Below, piece by piece: positions 1-6,878 of a DNA stretch of 13,427 nucleotides. Both the position numbers and the translations under genes were made by a program. Within the stretch, counting starts at the first letter, position 1, and each line of letters begins with the position of its first letter. The DNA comes from CBEULR01 sp965544035 (GTDB lineage: Bacteria; Bacillota; Desulfotomaculia; Desulfotomaculales; Desulforudaceae): positions 1 to 13,427 of the forward strand of contig CBEULR010000027.1 of NCBI GenBank assembly GCA_965544035.1, in the 5' to 3' direction. The notes under the pieces are model-generated. The model searched no databases. It was not told the origin of the DNA and was given only the letters and a program-made list of their open reading frames with translations.

Positions 1-8
1 CTAAATTG

Positions 9-24
9 GACCCTTTTTGGGGTC
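9..24. other. Small hairpin at the window edge
   Basis: GACCC (9-13) and GGGTC (20-24) form a 5-bp inverted repeat with a T-rich 6-nt loop. It may belong to the 3' end of the gene upstream of panC, which lies outside the window. There is no downstream T-run, so it is not called a terminator. Confidence 0.25.
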
Positions 25-75
25 GAATCAGTAGTGAGTAGTGAGTATCCAGTATTCAGTAGAAATGGTCGAATC
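21..75. repeat. 9-bp direct repeats bounding repeat copy 1
   Basis: GGTCGAATC occurs exactly at 21-29 and again at 67-75, immediately outside or overlapping the heptamer array. This arrangement looks like a target-site duplication or a slippage-derived duplication. The shared bases GAATC partly overlap the first heptamer, so duplication by replication slippage is as plausible as insertion. Confidence 0.6.
26..68 (+). repeat. Degenerate 7-bp-period repeat, copy 1, upstream of panC
   Basis: The stretch reads as consecutive heptamers close to TAGTCAG/TATTCAG: AATCAG, TAGTGAG, TAGTGAG, TATCCAG, TATTCAG, TAGAAAT. A second copy with the same order and orientation lies at 6724-6759 and is one heptamer shorter. 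Copy 1 sits between two exact copies of GGTCGAATC (21-29 and 67-75), so it looks like an inserted or expanded unit. It contains no open reading frame and no strong hairpin. It resembles dispersed non-coding repeat families found between genes, but I cannot assign it to a named family. Confidence 0.75.
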
Positions 76-134
76 GCTAAGCCGGAGCCCGGGGTAAACC
101 CGGATGACACAGAAAACCTTAGAGGTGAGTGCTA

Positions 135-977
135 GTGGAAGTCTGCAGGACGATCGGCGCGATCAGGGAATACGTGCGGCGGGCACGGGAGAAAGGACCG
201 GTCGCCCTGGTGCCCACTATGGGGTATTTTCATGAGGGTCACCTGACCCTGATGCGCGAAGCCAAGAAAGCATATCCCACGGTGGTCGTCAGCATCTTTG
301 TCAACCCGCTGCAGTTCGGTCCGGCTGAGGACTTCGGCAGCTATCCGCGCGATCCCGAGCGCGATCTTGCCCTCGCCCAAGAGGTGGGGGTGGATGCCGT
401 ATTTATGCCGGATGAAGCCGAGATGTACCCGGGTCCGCAGTATGTCTTCGTCGATGTGCAAAAGATGGACCAGGTGCTTTGCGGGCGGTCACGTCCCGGG
501 CACTTCCGGGGTGTGGCCACCGTCGTGGCCAAACTGTTCAACATCGTCCGCCCCGACGCCGCTTTTTTTGGGCAGAAGGATGCCCAGCAGCTGCAGGTAA
601 TCCGGCGCATGGTGCGGGATTTGAACTTTGACCTGGAGATTCATGCCGTGCCCACGGTCCGGGAACCCGACGGGCTGGCGATGAGTTCGCGCAACACCTA
701 CCTCAGTCCGGAGCAGCGGGCCGCGGCCCCCGTTCTGTACCGCAGTCTCCGGGCCGCCGAGCGGGCTATAAAGGCGGGTGAGCGTGACCGCCGAACGGTG
801 GAGCGCCTGATGGCGGATATCATTGCGTCCGAACCCCGGGCCGAACTGGACTATGCCGAAATCTATCGGCTGCCCGATCTGGAACGGGTGGACGTTCTGG
901 AGGGGGAATTGCTGCTGGCGGTGGCCGCTCGCATCGGGCGCGCGCGTCTGATCGACAACCTGATTGTGAAGGAGTAG
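135..977 (+). CDS. panC: Pantothenate synthetase (pantoate--beta-alanine ligase)
   Basis: This enzyme condenses pantoate with beta-alanine using ATP, via a pantoyl-adenylate, to give pantothenate in the cytoplasm. The 280 residues match the usual family length. The nucleotidyltransferase signature PTMGYFHEGH is at residues 27-36, with the HxGH histidines at 33 and 36. FVNPLQF is at 55-61, FGQKD at 145-149, and the pantoate/ATP loop REPDGLAMSSRN at 176-187. Two in-frame GTG codons compete as the start: 129 (only 3 nt after AGAGG at 121-125) and 135 (9 nt after it). I prefer 135 for its spacing and because the N-terminus then begins MEVCRT, as in related proteins. The stop lies 7 nt before panD, whose product supplies the beta-alanine. 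panB is expected upstream but is not in the window. Identity is very secure; only the start is open. Confidence 0.97.
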   Translation: MEVCRTIGAIREYVRRAREKGPVALVPTMGYFHEGHLTLMREAKKAYPTVVVSIFVNPLQFGPAEDFGSYPRDPERDLALAQEVGVDAVFMPDEAEMYPGPQYVFVDVQKMDQVLCGRSRPGHFRGVATVVAKLFNIVRPDAAFFGQKDAQQLQVIRRMVRDLNFDLEIHAVPTVREPDGLAMSSRNTYLSPEQRAAAPVLYRSLRAAERAIKAGERDRRTVERLMADIIASEPRAELDYAEIYRLPDLERVDVLEGELLLAVAARIGRARLIDNLIVKE

Positions 978-984
978 CCGAAAC

Positions 985-1359
985 TTGCTGATTAACGTGC
1001 TGAAATCAAAGATCCACCGGGCCGTGGTGACCGATGCCGACCTGGGATACGAGGGCAGCATCACCATTGATGCCGCACTGCTCGAGATGGCGGGAATCCT
1101 GCCCTATGAACAGGTGCAGGTGGTCAACCTGAACAACGGTGCCCGTTTTGAGACTTATGTGATTGAGGGAGAGGCCGGTTCCGGGCGAATCGCGCTTAAC
1201 GGAGGGGCCGCGCGAATGGGCCTGCCCGGAGACCTGGTGATCATTATGTCCTATGGGATGCTGCCCGAAAAAGAGGCATTCGGGTACACACCCCGGGTGG
1301 TCAGGGTCGATTCCAAGAACCGTCCCATAAACGGAGGTCAGATGTCTGCCGACTGCTGA
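985..1359 (+). CDS. panD: Aspartate 1-decarboxylase proenzyme (pyruvoyl type)
   Basis: PanD decarboxylates L-aspartate to beta-alanine, the substrate of the adjacent PanC. It is made as a proenzyme that cleaves itself to form a pyruvoyl cofactor. The signature YEGSITID gives the cleavage pair Gly24-Ser25, at the same position as in the E. coli enzyme. Lys9, the FETY segment around Thr58-Tyr59, and NGGAARMG match conserved active-site and tetramer regions. The length of 124 residues is normal. Translation starts at a TTG at 985, 10 nt after AAGGAG (969-974), which lies inside the end of panC, so the two genes are probably translationally coupled. The tail after residue 110 is short and unremarkable. 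Identity is very secure. Confidence 0.97.
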   Translation: MLINVLKSKIHRAVVTDADLGYEGSITIDAALLEMAGILPYEQVQVVNLNNGARFETYVIEGEAGSGRIALNGGAARMGLPGDLVIIMSYGMLPEKEAFGYTPRVVRVDSKNRPINGGQMSADC

Positions 1360-1372
1360 CCAGGCCGCTTGC

Positions 1373-1401
1373 TTGACACCGGGGAATCAGAACATTAGAA
1401 T
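1373..1401 (+). promoter_or_regulatory. Sigma-A-type promoter for nadABC
   Basis: TTGACA at 1373-1378 is followed after 17 bp by TAGAAT at 1396-1401, a near-consensus housekeeping promoter in the panD-nadA gap. Transcription would start near 1408 and leave a leader of about 80 nt before nadA. A second TTGACA at 1413-1418 has only a poor -10 (CATCTT at 1436-1441) and is less likely to act on its own. Confidence 0.75.
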
Positions 1402-1410
1402 TACGATATA

Positions 1411-1428
1411 ACTTGACAAATACCAAGT
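1411..1428. promoter_or_regulatory. Operator-like inverted repeat at the nadA transcription start
   Basis: ACTTG (1411-1415) and CAAGT (1424-1428) are inverted repeats separated by 8 bp. They lie about 10 bp downstream of the -10 box, where a repressor would block transcription. In many Firmicutes the nad genes are repressed by the niacin-responsive regulator NiaR (YrxA), so this is a reasonable candidate site. I did not match it to a published NiaR motif, and no niaR gene is in the window. Confidence 0.35.
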
Positions 1429-1488
1429 CTATCTGCATCTTTCGGTCTCATGCTTTTTCTTGATATATGTTGGGGGAGTTGGGCCATA

Positions 1489-2406
1489 ATGACAGCTGAT
1501 CGTGCGGCATTGGTAAACCGGATATTGGAATTGAAAGAAAAGCGAAAAGCGATCTTGCTCAGCCATTACTACCAGCGTCCGGAGATTCAGGACTTGGCCG
1601 ATTTTGTGGGAGATTCACTGGAGCTTTCTCGTCGGGCCGCCGGTACCGATGCCGAGGTCATTGTGTTCTGCGGCGTCCACTTTATGGCCGAAAGTGCGGC
1701 CATCCTGTCACCGGATAAGATCGTGCTGTTGCCTGATGCCCAGGCCGGTTGTCCGATGGCCGATATGGTCACGGCCGAATCCCTTCGGAAGGAGAAAGCC
1801 CGCCTGAATAACCCGCTGGTGGTGTCCTATGTGAACACCTCCGCCGAAGTTAAGGCCGAGAGTGATATCTGCTGCACCTCGGCAAACGTGGTGCGGGTGA
1901 TCAATGCGGTACCCCGTGATCAGGAGATCCTGTTTGTACCCGACCAGAATCTGGGCCGGTTCGCCGAATTGCGGACGGGACGCCGGCTTCATATGTGGCC
2001 CGGCTACTGCTGTGTGCACGACAACCTGAAGGCCGAGGATATCGAGAAGGCCAAATCGGAGCATCCCGAGGCAAAAGTCCTGGTTCACCCTGAATGCCGG
2101 GCCGAGGTGATCGCCCTGGCCGACGAGGTGGCATCGACATCGGGTATGCTTCGTTACGCCTGTGCCTCTCCGGCGCGGGAGTTTATCGTGGCGACCGAGG
2201 AAGGCCTGCTGCACCAGATGCATAAGCAGTGTGAGGGCAAGAGATTCTTTGTTCCTTCGGATAAGCTGGTCTGCAGCAACATGAAGCTGACCACCCTGGA
2301 GAAGGTGGAGCGGGCTTTGGAGACACTGGAACCAAGGGTTACTGTTGAGGATCACATCCGTGAACGCGCGCTGGTGGCTCTGGAACGAATGCTGGCCATC
2401 GCCTGA
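1489..2406 (+). CDS. nadA: Quinolinate synthase A
   Basis: NadA condenses iminoaspartate (from NadB) with dihydroxyacetone phosphate to give quinolinate, using an oxygen-sensitive [4Fe-4S] cluster. The protein has 305 residues, typical of the family. N-terminal LLSHYYQRPEIQDLADFVGDS (from about residue 23) and FCGVHFMAESA (60-70) are family signatures. The likely cluster ligands are Cys88 (GCPMADM), Cys174 (WPGYCCVH) and Cys262 (CSNMK), with spacing close to that of the Thermotoga enzyme. An in-frame ATG at 1450 would add 13 residues. I chose ATG 1489 because GGGGGAG at 1472-1478 lies 10 nt upstream and the protein then starts like its relatives. The gene is the first after the promoter at 1373, and nadB follows after 13 nt. 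Very secure. Confidence 0.96.
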   Translation: MTADRAALVNRILELKEKRKAILLSHYYQRPEIQDLADFVGDSLELSRRAAGTDAEVIVFCGVHFMAESAAILSPDKIVLLPDAQAGCPMADMVTAESLRKEKARLNNPLVVSYVNTSAEVKAESDICCTSANVVRVINAVPRDQEILFVPDQNLGRFAELRTGRRLHMWPGYCCVHDNLKAEDIEKAKSEHPEAKVLVHPECRAEVIALADEVASTSGMLRYACASPAREFIVATEEGLLHQMHKQCEGKRFFVPSDKLVCSNMKLTTLEKVERALETLEPRVTVEDHIRERALVALERMLAIA

Positions 2407-2419
2407 TTGGGAGACCGTG

Positions 2420-4012
2420 GTGTCGACACATAACCATTACCTAACGAATTTCGATGTGGGCCGCCTGCCCTGGGAAGAAGTTGATTTTCTGATTGTGGGC
2501 AGCGGGATCGCGGGGCTCTACACCGCGTGTAAAGCCCGGCTCACGGGTGCGCGTGTGCTGGTGCTGACCAAGCGGACAGTTGTGGATACCTGTACCGAGA
2601 GAGCGCAAGGGGGGATTGCCGCTGCGATTGGAGCGGCCGATTCTCCTCTTTTGCATTATGAGGACACACTGGTGGCGGGAGCCGGTTTGTGCAGTGCCGA
2701 GGCGGTGAAGGTCCTGGTCAACGAGGGTCCCGGCCGGGTGGATGAATTGGTACGGCTGGGCGCCCGGTTCGATCGCACGGGTTCCTCATTCGACCTCGGA
2801 CGGGAGGGTGCCCACAGCCAGAACCGGATCCTGCACGCCAGCGGTGATGCCACCGGCGCCGAAATCCAGCGCGTGCTCTCTTTGCACGTCAGCAGTGAAC
2901 AGAAAATCCCCGTTCTGGAGCGTCATTTCCTGGTTGATCTCCTCGTACACGACCAGCAGTGCTACGGGGTTTTGGCCTACGATGAAGTCCGGGAGGGACT
3001 GTGTGTTTTCTGGAGTCCGGTGGTGGTGCTGGCCAGCGGTGGCGCCGGTCAGTTGTACGCGCACACCACCAACCCCGAAGTGGTCACCGGAGACGGGATC
3101 GCCGCAGCCTACCGCGCCGGGGCGGATATCATGGATATGGAGTTTATCCAGTTTCATCCCACGGCGCTGGCTCTGGAAGGGGCCCCGGTGTTCCTGATTT
3201 CGGAGGCCGTCCGCGGTGAAGGCGGGATCCTGCGCAATTCCAGAGGTGAGCGGTTTATGCCCTGTTACCACGCCGCAGCCGAATTGGCGCCGCGGGACGT
3301 GGTCACCCGCGGGATTCTGAGCGAAATGGAACGCACCGGAGACGCTGCCGTTTTTCTTGACGTGACCCACCTCCCGGCCGGAAAGGTGCACGAGCGTTTC
3401 CCGACCATCACCCGCACCCTGATGATGTACGGTATCGATCCCGCCGAACGGTTGATCCCGGTGGCACCGGCCGCCCACTATGTTATGGGCGGGGTGAAGA
3501 CCGATCTGTACGGCCGGACCTCGATCGAGGGACTCTATGCGTGCGGTGAAACGGCCTGTGCCGGGGTGCACGGAGCAAACCGGCTGGCCAGCAATTCGCT
3601 TCTGGACGGACTGGTCTTCGGCGGCCGCATTGTGGAACAGGTATCGCAGGCACCGCGGAAGACGGCAGCCAGACCGGGCTTTGCCCATACAAGCCTCAAA
3701 ACGGGCCGGTACCCGGTTGACGTCGCCGCGTTGAAACGGCGGCTGCAGAGTTTGATGCAGGAACGGGTCGGCCCGATAAGGGAAGCCGAGGGACTGAACG
3801 CGGCGCTGGCTTTCTTCGATGAACAGCGCTATCTCGGCGATTTGGCCGCGGAGGAGCCGGCGGTGTTTGAATTACGGAATCTGCTGCAGGTCGGCGAACT
3901 GGCGGCCGAGGCCGCTTTGGCCCGCAGGGAGAGCCGCGGCGGGCACTACCGCCGCGATTACCCGTACCCTGTCGAGCGCTGGCAGAAGCATATCATTTTT
4001 CGGAGGCAGTAA
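2420..4012 (+). CDS. nadB: L-aspartate oxidase
   Basis: NadB is a FAD enzyme that oxidises L-aspartate to iminoaspartate, which is passed to NadA. Homologues can use fumarate instead of oxygen, which would suit an anaerobe. The 530 residues are the usual length. The dinucleotide-binding GSGIAG is at residues 27-32, QGGIAAA at 63-69, EFIQFHPTAL at 241-250, the EAVRGEGG substrate loop at 262-269, PRDVVTR at 291-297, HYVMGGVKTD at 353-362, and the FAD-binding GETACAGVHGANRLASNSL around 376-394. A C-terminal helical domain follows. An open frame extends back to a TTG at 2345 inside nadA. GTG 2420 is preferred because GGGAG at 2409-2413 is 6 nt away, although GTG 2417 is also possible. The TAA stop shares its last base with the nadC ATG. 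Fumarate reductase/SdhA is the nearest paralogue, but its order and neighbours do not fit. Confidence 0.96.
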   Translation: MSTHNHYLTNFDVGRLPWEEVDFLIVGSGIAGLYTACKARLTGARVLVLTKRTVVDTCTERAQGGIAAAIGAADSPLLHYEDTLVAGAGLCSAEAVKVLVNEGPGRVDELVRLGARFDRTGSSFDLGREGAHSQNRILHASGDATGAEIQRVLSLHVSSEQKIPVLERHFLVDLLVHDQQCYGVLAYDEVREGLCVFWSPVVVLASGGAGQLYAHTTNPEVVTGDGIAAAYRAGADIMDMEFIQFHPTALALEGAPVFLISEAVRGEGGILRNSRGERFMPCYHAAAELAPRDVVTRGILSEMERTGDAAVFLDVTHLPAGKVHERFPTITRTLMMYGIDPAERLIPVAPAAHYVMGGVKTDLYGRTSIEGLYACGETACAGVHGANRLASNSLLDGLVFGGRIVEQVSQAPRKTAARPGFAHTSLKTGRYPVDVAALKRRLQSLMQERVGPIREAEGLNAALAFFDEQRYLGDLAAEEPAVFELRNLLQVGELAAEAALARRESRGGHYRRDYPYPVERWQKHIIFRRQ

Positions 4013-4878
4013 TGCGGCGTGGTTTTGAGGAGATAGTAAGACAAGCCCTGGCCGAGGATATCGGCCCGGGGGATATTACCACCGAGGCGGTGATCACTCC
4101 CGGCGTTACTGCTTTCGGGCGAATTCTTACCAAGGAGTCCGGGGTTGTGGCCGGGCTTGAGGTTGCCGCCGAAGTCTTCAACTGCCTTGATCATGAGGTT
4201 AAGTTCCTTCCGCGTTGCCACGATGGTGCGCGGGTGAAGCGCGGCGACACACTGGCTTTGGTGGAAGGGGAGGCCCGGGTACTGCTGACCGGGGAACGGG
4301 TCGCCCTGAACTTCTTGCGTCATATGTCGGGTATCGCCACCCGTACGGCCAGACTGGTCGAGCTGGCGGCGGGACACCGCGCCGTTATCGTCGATACCCG
4401 TAAGACCACGCCCGGACTGCGCCTTCTGGAGAAATACGCCGTCCGCATCGGCGGCGGGCACAACCACCGATTCGGCCTGTTCGACGGAGTCCTGATCAAG
4501 GACAATCACATCCGGGTGGCCGGAGGGATCCGGCAGGCGGTTTCGCTCGCCCGGAGCTCCGCTCCCCATACCCTCAAGATCGAGGTTGAAGTGGAGAGCC
4601 TGGCCGAGCTGGAAGAAGCCCTCGCGGCGGGAGCGGACATAGTGCTGCTCGATAACATGAGCCTCGACGAAATCCGCAAGGCCGTGAGTGTGGCCGGGGG
4701 CCGGTGCCTACTGGAAGTCTCGGGCGGTATTACCGAGGAAACGGTTACCGCCGTAGCCGAGTGCGGCGTCGATCTGATTTCGGTCGGAGCGCTCACCCAC
4801 TCCGTGCAAGCGCTGGATATCAGCATGGACATCGACATCCCCGACCGGCACACAACCCGGAGCAACTCGGACGCGTAG
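4012..4878 (+). CDS. nadC: Nicotinate-nucleotide pyrophosphorylase (carboxylating), quinolinate phosphoribosyltransferase
   Basis: NadC joins quinolinate to PRPP, releasing CO2 and pyrophosphate, to give nicotinate mononucleotide. It completes the de novo NAD branch begun by NadB and NadA. The 288 residues show the full family pattern: IGPGDITT at 17-24, ERVALNFLRHMSGIAT at 95-110, DTRKT at 128-132, GGGHNHRFGL at 147-156, LIKDNH at 161-166, EVEVES at 191-196, LLDNM at 212-216, and the phosphate-binding SGGI (237-240) with SVGALTHS (257-264). The ATG overlaps the nadB stop by one base (TAATG). GGAGG at 4002-4006 lies 5 nt upstream, so nadB and nadC are translationally coupled. Beyond residue 275 the polar tail is less conserved. 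Very secure. Confidence 0.97.
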   Translation: MRRGFEEIVRQALAEDIGPGDITTEAVITPGVTAFGRILTKESGVVAGLEVAAEVFNCLDHEVKFLPRCHDGARVKRGDTLALVEGEARVLLTGERVALNFLRHMSGIATRTARLVELAAGHRAVIVDTRKTTPGLRLLEKYAVRIGGGHNHRFGLFDGVLIKDNHIRVAGGIRQAVSLARSSAPHTLKIEVEVESLAELEEALAAGADIVLLDNMSLDEIRKAVSVAGGRCLLEVSGGITEETVTAVAECGVDLISVGALTHSVQALDISMDIDIPDRHTTRSNSDA

Positions 4879-4985
4879 TCCAGGCCTTTGAAATCAGATT
4901 GGTTGAGTGCCGGGTTTAATAGCCCGATGGTGCGGAAAACAATGGTATTAAATGGTCTGATGCGGACCCTGAAGAGGGGAATGGG

Positions 4986-5966
4986 ATGAAGTCCGCTGTT
5001 TTGCGCTGCCTCAAAGAGTGTCGCCCCGACTATGTTTCGGGCGAAGACATCTGCCGGCGTTTGGGCATTTCCCGCACGGCTGTATGGAAATACGTTTCGG
5101 CCCTGCGTGACGAGGGGTATGAAATTGAAGCCCGGTCGCGGCTCGGTTACCGTTTGGTCCGGACCCCCGATCTGCTGCTTCCCGATGAGGTGCAGCCCGG
5201 ACTGCGCACGGTGGTCATCGGCCGCACTTACCATCATCATTATGCAGCTGTTTCGACAAATGACGAAGCACAGGATTTGGCGCGCCAGGGCGCTCCCGAA
5301 GGTACGGTGGTGGTGGCCGAGGAGCAGGGCGGCGGCCGGGGACGGTTGGGCCGTGCGTGGCATTCACCACGTGGCGGGCTATGGGTATCGGTGATCCTGC
5401 GTCCGGCCGTGCCCCCGGCACGTGCCCCGGAGGTCACCTTTCTGGCCGCCGTGGCCTGTGTGCGTGCACTGCAGCGTTATCCGGGGCTCGAAGTCGGGAT
5501 CAAGTGGCCGAACGACTTGGTATGGGAAGGCCGCAAGCTCGGCGGTATCCTCACCGAGATGTCCGGTGAATTCGACCGGGTGAACCACATTGTGCTGGGC
5601 ATCGGTCTCAACGTCAACCTGAGTGCCGCTGATTTCCCTCCGGCCCTGCGCTCGGCCAGCACGTCGGTATCCGCCATCACAGGCTTTCCGGTTTCACGCC
5701 GCAGACTGTTGCAGGAGCTGTTGGCCGAGCTGGAACACTGGTACCAAATTTGGACGAGGGACGGATTCGATCCCGTAATCCGGGAGTGGAAACAGATGCA
5801 CTGCGGGATCAACCGCCCGGTGCGGGTGGTCAATATTGAAGGTGATTGCACCGGAACCGTTGTTGATGTGGACCGGACCGGTGCCCTGCTGGTTCGAACC
5901 CCGACCGGGATTGTGGAACGGATTGTGGCCGGGGATGTGCTTTTTGAGGATGGTGACAAAACGTGA
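4986..5966 (+). CDS. birA: Bifunctional biotin--[acetyl-CoA-carboxylase] ligase / biotin operon repressor
   Basis: BirA activates biotin with ATP and attaches it to biotin carboxyl carrier proteins. With an N-terminal winged helix it can also repress biotin genes. The 326 residues contain all three parts: a helix-turn-helix at about 1-58 (DICRRLGISRTAVWKYV), a catalytic domain with the biotinyl-AMP loop GGGRGRLGR at 115-123, KWPND at 173-177, KLGGILTE at 184-191 and GIGLNVN at 205-211, and a C-terminal SH3-like domain (about 274-322). The presence of the winged helix implies that this is the regulatory form. No biotin biosynthesis gene is in the window, so its targets lie elsewhere. ATG 4986 follows GAGGGG at 4974-4979. 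The stop overlaps the coaX GTG by 4 nt. A small hairpin (CGGGT 4911-4915 with GCCCG 4922-4926) lies in the 107-nt gap after nadC. No clear promoter was seen there. Confidence 0.95.
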   Translation: MKSAVLRCLKECRPDYVSGEDICRRLGISRTAVWKYVSALRDEGYEIEARSRLGYRLVRTPDLLLPDEVQPGLRTVVIGRTYHHHYAAVSTNDEAQDLARQGAPEGTVVVAEEQGGGRGRLGRAWHSPRGGLWVSVILRPAVPPARAPEVTFLAAVACVRALQRYPGLEVGIKWPNDLVWEGRKLGGILTEMSGEFDRVNHIVLGIGLNVNLSAADFPPALRSASTSVSAITGFPVSRRRLLQELLAELEHWYQIWTRDGFDPVIREWKQMHCGINRPVRVVNIEGDCTGTVVDVDRTGALLVRTPTGIVERIVAGDVLFEDGDKT

Positions 5967-6739
5967 TTCTGGTGCTGGACGTGGGGAATACCAATATCGT
6001 GCTCGGGGTGTACCGTGACCGTGATTTGGCAGCACATTGGCGGATTTCGACCAATCGGAACTATACCGCCGATGAGCTGGGAATTCTGATCAAACAGCTT
6101 CTGATCGACCGGAATCTGGAGCCCGACGCCGTGCGGGCGGCCGTGATATCCTCGGTCGTCCCGCCGCTCAATCAAACGCTGGAACGGGCAGTACGCCGGT
6201 ACTTCAACTGTAACCCGCTGACCGTGGGGCCCGGAATTAAAATGGGAATGCCGATAAAATATGAAAATCCGCGCGAGGTCGGGGCCGATCGGGTGGTGAA
6301 CGCCATTGCCGCCTACGAAGAATACGGCGGTCCCGTGATCATCGTTGATTTCGGTACGGCCACCACCTTCTGCGCGGTGTCGGCCGACGGTGAGTATCTG
6401 GGCGGAAACATCGCCCCGGGGATCGGCATTTCCTGCGAGGCACTGTTCCGGCATGCGGCGAAGCTTCCCCGGGTTGAACTTGCGCCCCCGAAAACGGTAA
6501 TCGGTCGGAACACGGTGCAGAGCATGCAGGCCGGCATTGTATACGGCTATGCCGGAATGGTTGATGCCCTTGTGGAGAGGATGACACGGGAATTGGGCGA
6601 TGATTGCCGGGTAGTGGCCACCGGTGGGCAGGCCGAACTGATCGCCCGCGAGAGCAGGACTATTAAGAAGGTGGACCGGTTCTTGACGCTGAAGGGGTTG
6701 CGGATTATTTACGACAGGAATCAAATCAGTAGTCAGTAG
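5963..6739 (+). CDS. coaX: Type III pantothenate kinase
   Basis: CoaX phosphorylates pantothenate, the first step from pantothenate to CoA. The type III enzymes belong to the ASKHA fold and are not inhibited by CoA. The 258 residues are the normal length. The phosphate loop DVGNTN is at 6-11, GADR with the likely catalytic Asp109 at 107-110, DFGTATT at 129-135, LGGNIAPG at 146-153, GRNT at 181-184 and ATGG at 219-222. The GTG start overlaps the birA stop (GTGA), which indicates translational coupling. It uses the product of the upstream panC. The last residues, ISSQ, and the TAG stop are encoded by repeat copy 2 (6724-6759), so the natural C-terminus may have been changed slightly. The conserved core is intact. 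Confidence 0.96.
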   Translation: MILVLDVGNTNIVLGVYRDRDLAAHWRISTNRNYTADELGILIKQLLIDRNLEPDAVRAAVISSVVPPLNQTLERAVRRYFNCNPLTVGPGIKMGMPIKYENPREVGADRVVNAIAAYEEYGGPVIIVDFGTATTFCAVSADGEYLGGNIAPGIGISCEALFRHAAKLPRVELAPPKTVIGRNTVQSMQAGIVYGYAGMVDALVERMTRELGDDCRVVATGGQAELIARESRTIKKVDRFLTLKGLRIIYDRNQISSQ

Positions 6740-6759
6740 CCAGTATTCAGTGGAAGTGG
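6724..6759 (+). repeat. Degenerate 7-bp-period repeat, copy 2, at the end of coaX
   Basis: The heptamers AATCAG, TAGTCAG, TAGCCAG, TATTCAG and TGGAAGT match copy 1 (26-68) in order and orientation but lack one TAGTGAG unit. The two share the ends AATCAGTAGT and CAGTATTCAGT plus a GAARTGG tail. The array begins inside coaX and provides its stop codon. Flanks AGGAATCAA (6716-6724) and AGGAGATCAA (6766-6775) are similar but not identical, so a target-site duplication is not established here. Confidence 0.75.
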
Positions 6760-6805
6760 AGAATTAGGAGATCAAGAGCATTATCAACAGACGGGATCAA
6801 AGATA

Positions 6806-6836
6806 GAGAGAACCCCGCTGGTTCAGGGGTTCTCTC
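6806..6836. terminator. Bidirectional terminator-like hairpin between convergent genes
   Basis: GAGAGAACCCC (6806-6816) and GGGGTTCTCTC (6826-6836) form a perfect 11-bp stem with a 9-nt loop. It lies between coaX and the convergent minus-strand gene, where a shared terminator is expected. Neither side has a long U-tract (CATTCC follows on the plus strand, ATCTTTG on the minus strand), so termination efficiency is uncertain. Confidence 0.7.
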
Positions 6837-6878
6837 CATTCCTGCCGAGTGTCGATGGGTGCGCATTAATTAGATCAA

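Noticed and set aside
89..103. Hairpin CCGGG/CCCGG upstream of panC as a regulatory element
   Set aside because: It is a 5-bp stem in GC-rich sequence with no other supporting feature.
1336..1361. Hairpin GGTCAG/CTGACC at the end of panD as a terminator
   Set aside because: The 6-bp stem has a 14-nt loop, overlaps the stop codon and lacks a T-run, so it is too weak to call.
5477..6724. Long minus-strand open frame (415 codons) opposite birA and coaX
   Set aside because: It lies wholly opposite two genes with full conserved motifs, and its translation shows no family pattern. It is explained by the codon bias of the GC-rich plus-strand genes.
6716..6775. Target-site duplication around repeat copy 2 (AGGAATCAA and AGGAGATCAA)
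   Set aside because: The flanks differ by an extra base and are AG/AT-rich, so the similarity can easily be chance.
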